Assembly: GCF_004014875.1 (NCBI RefSeq)
Contig: NZ_CP034929.1
Location: 2,232,001-2,296,000 of the forward strand
Origin: Nocardioides yefusunii
GTDB taxonomy: Bacteria > Actinomycetota > Actinomycetes > Propionibacteriales > Nocardioidaceae
DNA length: 64,000 nt
Direction of reading: 5' to 3'
Below, one piece after another: positions 57,770 to 64,000 of the stretch. Both the position numbers and the translations under genes were made by a program. The stretch's first letter is position 1, and each line of letters starts with the position of its first letter. The notes under the pieces are model-generated. The model saw nothing but the letters and a program-made list of their open reading frames with translations, was not told the DNA's origin and did not search any database.

Positions 57770-58633
57770 TCAGAACATGACGGTGGAGAACGTCGCGGTG
57801 TGGGTGAAACCGACCTTCGTGTAGGCCGCACGGGCGGCGTGGTTGAAGTCGTTGACGTAGAGCGAGACCACCGGAGCGATCCGGGTGCGGGCCAGCTGCA
57901 CGACGGCAGCGGTGGCCGGTGCGGCGATGCCGCGTCCGCGCAGGTCCGGTCGGACCCACACGCCCTGGACCTGGGCGGCGTACGGGGACGCGCAGGCCAC
58001 CTCGGCCTTGAACTCGACGCGGCCGTCCTCGCCGAAGCGGGCGAACGACCACCGACGTCCGATCAGCTGCCGCACCCGAGCACGGTAGAGCTCGTCGTTG
58101 CCGCCGGCCTCGGGCGAGACGCCGACCTCCTCGGTGTACATCGCCACGCAGGCCGGGTAGAGCGCCTCCAGCTCGTGCGGCTCGACCAGACGGACCGACG
58201 GATCCGGGACGATCGCCGGTGCGGTGCGGATCTCGAGGTGCGGCTGGTCCCAGCGGACGTCTCGGGGCTCACCCCAGAGGTCCCGGAGGCCTTCCCACAG
58301 CACCTCGACCGAGGAACGTGGGCCGACCAAGGTGCAGGAACGACGCGGCAGGGCCCGCATCCGGGCCGCGAAGACGCCCGCCGACTCTGCGTCGCAGGAG
58401 ATCGGGACGGCGTTCGCCCCGACGTGCAGCGCCGCGACCAGGGTGCCGTCGACGAACCGGCCCCACACCTCGCCCCCGAGCCAACGGGGGTCGAGGTGGG
58501 TGGAGCGCCCGCGGTACTCGGGGAAGACGTTGACCACCGGGTCCCGACGGGTGACCGCCAAGAAGGCGGCCATGTCGTCGGGCCCCAGGACCACGACCCC
58601 GTCCACGGAGGTCCGGGCGTCGATGCTGGTCAC
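57770..58633 (-). CDS. GNAT N-acetyltransferase with N-terminal DUF4081 domain
   Basis: 287 residues. N-terminal DUF4081-like half (about 12-130) and a C-terminal acetyltransferase with VQGVWVRPDLRGRGIAAPATAAVV near 221-244, containing the acetyl-CoA binding RGRGIA, and SLYVNDFNHAARAAYTKVGF near 255-274. Common directly after ispG in actinobacteria. Substrate unknown. GTG start; no clear ribosome site. Confidence 0.87.
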   Translation of the reverse strand: MTSIDARTSVDGVVVLGPDDMAAFLAVTRRDPVVNVFPEYRGRSTHLDPRWLGGEVWGRFVDGTLVAALHVGANAVPISCDAESAGVFAARMRALPRRSCTLVGPRSSVEVLWEGLRDLWGEPRDVRWDQPHLEIRTAPAIVPDPSVRLVEPHELEALYPACVAMYTEEVGVSPEAGGNDELYRARVRQLIGRRWSFARFGEDGRVEFKAEVACASPYAAQVQGVWVRPDLRGRGIAAPATAAVVQLARTRIAPVVSLYVNDFNHAARAAYTKVGFTHTATFSTVMF

Positions 58634-58658
58634 GTCGTCGAGGTGTTCAGGGTGGGCG

Positions 58659-59810
58659 TCAGGAGACGCTGACCGAGGCGCTGGAACCCTCGACGGGCTC
58701 CATGCCCTCGGCGAGGCGCATGGCCTCCTCGATCAGGGTCTCGACGATCTGGGACTCCGGGACGGTCTTGATGACCTCGCCCTTGACGAAGATCTGGCCC
58801 TTGCCGTTGCCCGAGGCGACACCGAGGTCGGCCTCACGGGCCTCACCGGGACCGTTGACGACACACCCCATGACGGCGACGCGCAGCGGCACCTCCATGC
58901 CCTCCAGGCCGGCCGTGACCTGCTCGGCGAGGGTGTAGACGTCCACCTGTGCGCGGCCGCAGGACGGGCAGGAGACGATCTCGAGACGACGCGGCTTGAG
59001 GTTGAGCGACTCCAGGATCGCGCGACCCACCTTGACCTCCTCGACCGGCGGGGCCGAGAGGGAGACGCGGATGGTGTCGCCGATGCCCTGGCTCAGCAGT
59101 GCACCGAACGCGGTGGCCGACTTGATGGTGCCCTGGAACGCCGGACCGGCCTCGGTGACGCCGAGGTGCAGCGGCCAGTCGCCGGCCGCAGCCAGCAGCT
59201 CGTAAGCGCGGACCATGACGACGGGGTCGTTGTGCTTGACCGAGATCTTGAAGTCACGGAAGCCGTGCTCCTCGAAGAGGCTGGCCTCCCAGATCGCGGA
59301 CTCGACGAGCGCCTCGGGGGTCGCCTTGCCGTACTTGTCCATGATCCGCTTGTCGAGCGAGCCGGCGTTGACGCCGATCCGGATCGAGGTGCCGTGGTCG
59401 GTGGCGGCCTTGGCGATCTCCTTGATCTGGTCGTCGAACTTCTTGATGTTGCCCGGGTTGACGCGGACCGCGGCACAACCGGCCTCGATCGCGGCGAACA
59501 CGTACTTGGGCTGGAAGTGGATGTCGGCGATGACCGGGATCTGCGACTTCTTCGCGATCGCCGGGAGTGCCTCGGCGTCGTCGGCGCTGGGGCAGGCCAC
59601 GCGGACGATGTCGCAGCCGGCAGCGGTCAGCTCGGCGATCTGCTGGAGCGTGGCGTTGATGTCGGTGGTGGGGGTGGTCGTCATCGACTGCACCGAGATC
59701 GGGTGCTCGGATCCGACCCCGACGGAGCCGACCTGGATCTGACGCGTCGCACGACGCGGAGCGAGGACCGGAGCGGGGAGAGCGGGCATGCCGAGGCCGA
59801 TGGACGTCAT
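58659..59810 (-). CDS. ispG: 4-Hydroxy-3-methylbut-2-enyl diphosphate synthase (flavodoxin/ferredoxin)
   Basis: 383 residues. [14 protein letters not shown] near 37-50 and the [4Fe-4S] cysteines in VSCPSCGR near 279 and [11 protein letters not shown] near 313. Penultimate step of the MEP isoprenoid pathway. ATG at 59810 fixed by TAACCT seven bases upstream (leaderless). Downstream of rseP, with dxr of the same pathway two genes away. Confidence 0.97.
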   Translation of the reverse strand: MTSIGLGMPALPAPVLAPRRATRQIQVGSVGVGSEHPISVQSMTTTPTTDINATLQQIAELTAAGCDIVRVACPSADDAEALPAIAKKSQIPVIADIHFQPKYVFAAIEAGCAAVRVNPGNIKKFDDQIKEIAKAATDHGTSIRIGVNAGSLDKRIMDKYGKATPEALVESAIWEASLFEEHGFRDFKISVKHNDPVVMVRAYELLAAAGDWPLHLGVTEAGPAFQGTIKSATAFGALLSQGIGDTIRVSLSAPPVEEVKVGRAILESLNLKPRRLEIVSCPSCGRAQVDVYTLAEQVTAGLEGMEVPLRVAVMGCVVNGPGEAREADLGVASGNGKGQIFVKGEVIKTVPESQIVETLIEEAMRLAEGMEPVEGSSASVSVS

Positions 59811-59817
59811 GGCGCCA

Positions 59818-59823
59818 AGGTTA
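59818..59823 (-). promoter_or_regulatory. -10 box of leaderless ispG
   Basis: TAACCT on the minus strand, seven bases before the ATG at 59810. Confidence 0.55.
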
Positions 59824-59883
59824 CTGGGGAGCCCCACGCCTGTCCGCGTCGCCGGAGCACTGGCCCTTCCGAGTGTGACGTGT

Positions 59884-59940
59884 CAGCCGTTCTGGCCGTC
59901 GTTCACTCAGCCGTTCTGGCCGTTGTTCACTCAGCCGTTC
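59884..59940 (-). repeat. 24-bp tandem repeat spanning the rseP stop codon
   Basis: Two 24-base units differing by one base (59884-59907 and 59908-59931) and a nine-base partial third that is the end of the coding sequence. Each unit repeats the codons Asn-Gly-stop in the same frame. Confidence 0.92.
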
Positions 59941-61295
59941 ATGGAGACCGGGACCACCAGGTCACCGACGATCAGGACGACACCCATGACCATCACCGTC
60001 AGGCCCACCACGTACGCCACCGGCATCAGCTTGGCGGTGTCGAAGTGGCCCGGGTCGGGGCGACGGAACACCTTCGCCAGACCACGACGTACGGCCTCGT
60101 AGAGGGCACCGGCGATGTGACCGCCGTCGAGCGGGAGCAGCGGCACGAAGTTGAACATGCCGATGAAGAAGTTGAAGCCCGCGATCAGCATCAGCAGGAA
60201 GACCGCACGGTCGGTGACCGGGACCTCGTGGGTGGAGACGGCCTCACCGGCCAGACGACCACCACCGACGATCGAGACCGGCCCCATCGGGTCACGCTCC
60301 TCCAGACCGACGATCGCCTTCGCCACGCCCCACACCTTGGCCGGCATGTGCGCCAGGGCCTCGAGGGTGTTGACGGTCATGTCTCCCATCTGGGAGACCG
60401 TGTAGCCCACGCCGCCGGTGACGAGTTCGGTGGTGGGGCTGACGCCGAGGAATCCGACCTCGACGGTGCCCTGGCCGTCCGCCAGGCCGTCGGCGCCCAC
60501 GGTGGGCCGGCTCGTGACGGTGGTGTTGGTGGTCAGGGAGAGTTCACGGCCCTCGCGCAGCACCACGATCGTGGCCGCGCCGTCGTCGTTGGCCCGGATC
60601 TCGCGCTGCACGTCCTCCCAGGCGCCGACCGGAACGCCGTTGAAGGAGACGATCTCGTCGCCCACCTCGATCCCGGCCTGCTTGGCCGGGGCGACCGGGT
60701 CGGCGTCGGTGCACTCACGGCCGTTCTCGGCAGCCGGGACCACGCAGGCCGAGACGTCGGAGACGACCGGGACGGTGCGCACGTCGGAAGAATTGCCGTA
60801 GGTGGCGAAGACGGGGACGAAGATCGCGAAGGCGATGGCGATGTTGACCGCCGGGCCGGAGCCCATGACGATCACCTTCTTCCACCACGGGAGGCGGTAG
60901 AAGAGGCGCTCCTCGTCACCGGGCTGGACGAGTTCCCACTCCGCTGCGCGGGCGTCGGAGACCAACTGGGTGAACATGCCGGTGTTGGACTTGCGGATCC
61001 GCAGCACCTGGTTGCCCTCGGCGTCGGTCCCGACCTCCTCGGCCAGTTCCTCGGCACCGGGCGGCAGCATGCCGACGATCTTCACGAAACCGCCGAGCGG
61101 GATCGCCTTGATCCCGTACTCGGTCTCGCCGACCTGCTTGCTCCACACCGTCGGACCGAAGCCGACGAAGTACTGCGTCACCTTCGCACCGAACTTCTTG
61201 GCCGGGATCATGTGACCCAGCTCGTGCAACCCGATCGAGACGACCAAGGAGAGTGCGAAGAGCAGCACTCCGACGGTGTAGAGCAGGGCGGTCAT
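59931..61295 (-). CDS. rseP: M50 site-2 protease (RseP/Rip1-like) with PDZ domain
   Basis: 454 residues. First helix carries the zinc motif HELGH (24-28); a PDZ domain lies near 205-290 (AGIEVGDEIVSFNGVPVGAWEDV); the last helices include the second metal motif in PLLPLDGGHIAGAL near 399-412. Cuts transmembrane segments such as anti-sigma factors. ATG shares its A with the dxr stop (TGATG). In M. tuberculosis Rip1 also sits between dxr and ispG. Confidence 0.95.
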   Translation of the reverse strand: MTALLYTVGVLLFALSLVVSIGLHELGHMIPAKKFGAKVTQYFVGFGPTVWSKQVGETEYGIKAIPLGGFVKIVGMLPPGAEELAEEVGTDAEGNQVLRIRKSNTGMFTQLVSDARAAEWELVQPGDEERLFYRLPWWKKVIVMGSGPAVNIAIAFAIFVPVFATYGNSSDVRTVPVVSDVSACVVPAAENGRECTDADPVAPAKQAGIEVGDEIVSFNGVPVGAWEDVQREIRANDDGAATIVVLREGRELSLTTNTTVTSRPTVGADGLADGQGTVEVGFLGVSPTTELVTGGVGYTVSQMGDMTVNTLEALAHMPAKVWGVAKAIVGLEERDPMGPVSIVGGGRLAGEAVSTHEVPVTDRAVFLLMLIAGFNFFIGMFNFVPLLPLDGGHIAGALYEAVRRGLAKVFRRPDPGHFDTAKLMPVAYVVGLTVMVMGVVLIVGDLVVPVSMNG

Positions 61296-62416
61296 CAGTG
61301 CTGGGTCTCCCGTTCGGCTGCGAGGGCCTGCACCCGACGCGACGCTTCGCTGCGGGCCCACGTGTCAGCAGCCAGGACGTCGTCGACCTCCATCGGCTGC
61401 GCGTTCGAGCCTACGTCGTGAACGGTGAGCGTGTCCTCGACGACGGTGAGGATGTCGACGAAGCCGATCTGCTCGTCGCGGAACGCCTGGACGGCGACCT
61501 CGTTGGCGGCGTTGTAGACCGCAGGCGCGGTGCGTCCCCGGGCGCCGGCCTCGCGGGCCAGACGGACTGCGGGGAACGCGTCGTCGTCGAGGGGGAAGAA
61601 CTGCCAGGTGTGTGCCTTGGTCCAGTCCACCGACGCCGCGGCGTGCGGGACCCGCTCGGGCCAGGCCATGCCGAGCGCGATCGGGATGTGCATGGTGGGC
61701 GGGGACGCCTGCGCGATCGTGGAACCGTCGACGAACTCGACCATCGAGTGCACCACCGAGGTGGGGTGCACCGTCACCTCGATGTCGTCGAACGGCACGT
61801 CGAAGAGCAGGTGCGCCTCGATCACCTCCAGACCCTTGTTGACCAGGGTGGCGGAGTTGATCGTGATGACCGGTCCCATCGCCCACGTGGGGTGGTTGAG
61901 TGCCTCGGCGACGGTGACCTGCGTCAGCTCGTCGCGGGTACGGCCGCGGAAGGGGCCGCCCGACGCGGTGAGGACGAGCTTGCGGACCTCACGCTGCTCC
62001 CCCGAGCGCAGGCACTGAGCGATCGCGGAGTGCTCGGAGTCGACGGGGACGATCTGGCCGGGCTTCGCACGACGCGTCACGGCCTCGCCGCCCATGATCA
62101 GCGACTCCTTGTTGGCCAACGCCAGCGTCGTGCCGGCGTCGAGTGCCGCCAGGGTGGGGCGCAGACCGACGGCACCGGTGATGCCGTTGAGCACCACGTC
62201 GGCAGCCATCCCGGCCGCCTCCACCGAGGCGTCCTCTCCCAGACCCGAGTACGCCGGGGCGAACTCCTTGACCTGGGTGTCGAACAGTTCAGGGTTGGAT
62301 CCTCCGGCGGTGAGTCCGACCACCCGGAACCGGTCCGGGTTGGCCCGGACCAGGTCGAGGGCCTGGGTGCCGATCGAGCCGGTGCTGCCGAGGATGACCA
62401 CGTCGCGTCGCTTCAC
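61295..62416 (-). CDS. dxr: 1-Deoxy-D-xylulose 5-phosphate reductoisomerase
   Basis: 373 residues from the GTG at 62416. NADPH loop ILGSTGSIG near 8-16, LANKESLIMGG near 110-120, PVDSEHSAIAQCL near 134-146 with the metal-binding acidic residues, and LTASGGPFRG near 161. Commits DXP to the MEP pathway. Frame is open far upstream but that part is antisense to metZ. First gene of dxr-rseP. Confidence 0.97.
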   Translation of the reverse strand: MKRRDVVILGSTGSIGTQALDLVRANPDRFRVVGLTAGGSNPELFDTQVKEFAPAYSGLGEDASVEAAGMAADVVLNGITGAVGLRPTLAALDAGTTLALANKESLIMGGEAVTRRAKPGQIVPVDSEHSAIAQCLRSGEQREVRKLVLTASGGPFRGRTRDELTQVTVAEALNHPTWAMGPVITINSATLVNKGLEVIEAHLLFDVPFDDIEVTVHPTSVVHSMVEFVDGSTIAQASPPTMHIPIALGMAWPERVPHAAASVDWTKAHTWQFFPLDDDAFPAVRLAREAGARGRTAPAVYNAANEVAVQAFRDEQIGFVDILTVVEDTLTVHDVGSNAQPMEVDDVLAADTWARSEASRRVQALAAERETQH

Positions 62417-62560
62417 CCGAGGAAGTCTCCCACCGCCCCCGGCCCGCGACGCGTCCACGTCCGGGGCGTCGGGGTACGGGACGTGGCGCGGCACACGTCG
62501 CATGTTCGCGGATCGCACCACTTTCGAGACCGCTCCGTGACAGGTGAGAACCTTGGAAAC

Positions 62561-63766
62561 ATGAGTGACGACGCCAACACCCCCCTGAACGAGCAGCCCT
62601 CCTGGCACCCGGCCACCCAGGCCGTGCGGGCCGGAGTGGCACGCAGCGAGTTCGCCGAGACCTCCGAGGGTCTCTTCCTCACCAGTGGCTACGTCTTCTC
62701 CTCCGCACAGGAGGCCGCCGACACGTTCGCCGGCGAGGTCGACCACTACGTGTACTCGCGCTACACCAACCCCACGGTGCGCATGTTCGAGGAACGCCTC
62801 GCGACCCTCGAGGGCGCCGAGGACTGCAAGGCCACCGCGTCGGGCATGTCGGCGATCTTCGCCTCCCTCGCCGTGCTGCTCAAGCAGGGTGACCGCGTCG
62901 TCGCCTCCAGCTCGATGTTCGGCGCGATCATCTACGTCGTCAACGAGTTCTTCCCCCAGTGGGGCGTCGAGTGCGTACTGGTGGACCCCACCGACAACGA
63001 CGCCTGGGCCGAGGCGCTGTCGGTGCCCACGCAGGCGGTGCTCTTCGAGACCCCGTCGAACCCGCTGCTCGCGATGGTCGACATCGAGGTCGTCGCCGAG
63101 CTGGCCCACGCCGCCGGTGCGACGGTGATCGTCGACAACGTCTTCGCCACCCCGGTCTTCTCCAAGCCGCTGACCCAGGGCGCCGACGTGGTCGTCTACT
63201 CCGCCACCAAGCACATCGACGGCCAGGGCCGGGTCCTGGGCGGTGCCGTGCTCGGCACGGTCGACTACATCGCCAAGATCGAGATGCTGCTGCGCAACCT
63301 CGGTCCCTCGATGTCGCCGTTCAACGCGTGGGTGCTGCTCAAGGGTCTCGAGACCCTCGACCTGCGCGTGCGCCGGATGGCCGAGAACGCCGAGGCGGTG
63401 GCCCGCTTCCTGGAGGCCCACCCCAAGGTGGACACCACGATCTACCCCCTCCTGGACTCCTTCCCGCAGAAGGACCTGGTCGCCAAGCAGCTCACCGGTG
63501 GCGGCACCGTCGTTGCGGTGAAGCTGGCCGCCGGTCAGGCCGAGGCGTTCAAGTTCATGGACTCCCTGGCGATCTTCGACATCTCCAACAACCTCGGTGA
63601 CGCCAAGTCGCTGGTGACCCACCCGGCCACCACCACGCACCGCCGGATCGGCCCCGAAGGCCGTGCCGCTGCCGGCATCACCGACGGCACCGTGCGGTTC
63701 TCGATCGGCCTGGAGGACTCTCGCGACCTGATCGCTGACCTCGCACAGGCGCTCGAGAAGCTCTGA
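62561..63766 (+). CDS. metZ: O-succinylhomoserine sulfhydrylase / cystathionine gamma-synthase family enzyme
   Basis: 401 residues. YSRYTNPTVRMFEERLATLEGA near 66-87 and the PLP lysine near 217 in SATKHIDGQGRV place it in the Cys/Met metabolism PLP family; the HIDGQGRV variant and the start SWHPATQAVRAG resemble MetZ. Makes homocysteine for methionine synthesis. ATG at 62561, with a weak GAACCT seven bases upstream; the transcript appears too short for a riboswitch. Confidence 0.93.
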   Translation: MSDDANTPLNEQPSWHPATQAVRAGVARSEFAETSEGLFLTSGYVFSSAQEAADTFAGEVDHYVYSRYTNPTVRMFEERLATLEGAEDCKATASGMSAIFASLAVLLKQGDRVVASSSMFGAIIYVVNEFFPQWGVECVLVDPTDNDAWAEALSVPTQAVLFETPSNPLLAMVDIEVVAELAHAAGATVIVDNVFATPVFSKPLTQGADVVVYSATKHIDGQGRVLGGAVLGTVDYIAKIEMLLRNLGPSMSPFNAWVLLKGLETLDLRVRRMAENAEAVARFLEAHPKVDTTIYPLLDSFPQKDLVAKQLTGGGTVVAVKLAAGQAEAFKFMDSLAIFDISNNLGDAKSLVTHPATTTHRRIGPEGRAAAGITDGTVRFSIGLEDSRDLIADLAQALEKL

Positions 63767-63794
63767 GCCTCCCCGGCACCACAGCCACGACTGC

Positions 63795-63838
63795 CATGAC
63801 GAAGGCCCCCGAGCAGGTGCTCGGGGGCCTTCGTCATG
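63795..63838. terminator. Bidirectional terminator between metZ and the acyl-CoA synthetase
   Basis: A perfect 20-bp stem (63795-63814 and 63819-63838) with a four-base loop between convergent genes. Confidence 0.95.
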
Positions 63839-63854
63839 AGCGGCTCGGGCGCGG

Positions 63855-64000
63855 TCAGCTCTGGGGACGCAGCACCGGACGCAGGACGTCGAGCACCCCG
63901 GCGTCCTCGATGGTGCCGGGCACCTTGGTCTCCTTGCCGTCCGCGATGTCACGCATGGTGCGGCGCAGGATCTTGCCACTGCGGGTCTTGGGCAGGCCCT
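63855..64000 (-). CDS. Acyl-CoA synthetase (acetyl/propionyl-CoA synthetase-like), C-terminal end only
   Basis: The last 48 codons of a gene that runs off the right edge. LPKTRSGKILRRTMRDIADG holds the catalytic A10 lysine (SGKILRR) of AMP-forming acyl-CoA synthetases, followed by VPGTIEDAGVLDVLRPVL, most like propionyl-CoA or acetyl-CoA synthetases. The acyl specificity cannot be decided from this piece. Confidence 0.85.
   Translation of the reverse strand, partial: GLPKTRSGKILRRTMRDIADGKETKVPGTIEDAGVLDVLRPVLRPQS

Noticed and set aside
58224..61421. 1065-codon plus-strand open frame opposite ispG and rseP
   Set aside because: Antisense shadow; the minus-strand genes have clear active-site motifs.
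62417..62560. Possible SAM riboswitch before metZ
   Set aside because: No SAM riboswitch core is visible, and a -10-like box seven bases from the ATG leaves no leader.
62417..63979. N-terminal extension of dxr opposite metZ
   Set aside because: It is antisense to metZ; the dxr nucleotide-binding motif begins eight residues after the GTG at 62416.

Overview
This window comes from a high-GC Gram-positive bacterium of the class Actinomycetes. The evidence is GC-rich DNA with many GTG starts, the actinobacterial bc1-aa3 respiratory genes (qcrCAB, ctaCDEF), an adenosine kinase near ctaC, the PspA/PspAA/HtpX/PspAB module, DUF3043 and DUF4439 proteins, and at least fourteen genes whose -10 box lies only 6-8 bases before the start codon, a pattern of leaderless transcripts. 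Gene order resembles Nocardioides and relatives (Nocardioidaceae); that placement is inference from memory of gene order, not a database result.

Layout. 1-4516: edge-truncated M48 protease, NlpC/P60 hydrolase, small zinc ribbon, an exonuclease/UvrC-like fusion and a stand-alone Lrp-type sensor. 4612-10803: a surface-glycan locus of five genes in two convergent transcription units (membrane protein and flippase on +; sugar-phosphate transferase, GT-C-like protein and DUF4422 protein on -) placed between the Lrp gene and trpD. 10910-12366: trpD with a degenerate receiver protein. 12520-21739: aerobic respiration (ctaE-qcrC-qcrA-qcrB on +, ctaC-ctaD-ctaF on -) around a TPR/HxlR/flavin monooxygenase-like operon. 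21858-27628: cysteine desulfurase with TusA, adenosine kinase, ErpA, glycerate kinase, NadA. 27689-31371: envelope-stress operon pspA-pspAA-htpX-pspAB-histidine kinase. 31592-36560: DUF3043, AzlCD exporter, dapB, methyltransferase, M16 peptidase.

36557-57660 carries the conserved RNA and translation genes: pnp and rpsO, and rimP-nusA-ylxR-infB-rbfA-truB-ribF, all on -, with proS beyond. Between ribF and rpsO sit a complete fructose PTS (ptsI divergent from fruR-fruK-fruA-ptsH) and a secreted protein gene that appears to carry two compensating frameshifts. 57770-62416 carries a GNAT enzyme and the isoprenoid/site-2-protease block dxr-rseP-ispG. The right edge has metZ on + and the last codons of an acyl-CoA synthetase on -.

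Most genes are ordinary core genes with tight ATGA, GTGA or TGATG junctions and strong hairpins at unit ends. The most unusual items are the double frameshift at 45583-46653, the surface-glycan locus with its overlapping convergent 3' ends, the orphan soluble histidine kinase co-translated with PspAB, the receiver lacking the conserved lysine joined to trpD, the perfect palindrome at the pnp/M16 junction, and in-frame tandem repeats across the rseP stop codon. No tRNA, rRNA, CRISPR array, insertion sequence or phage gene was seen.
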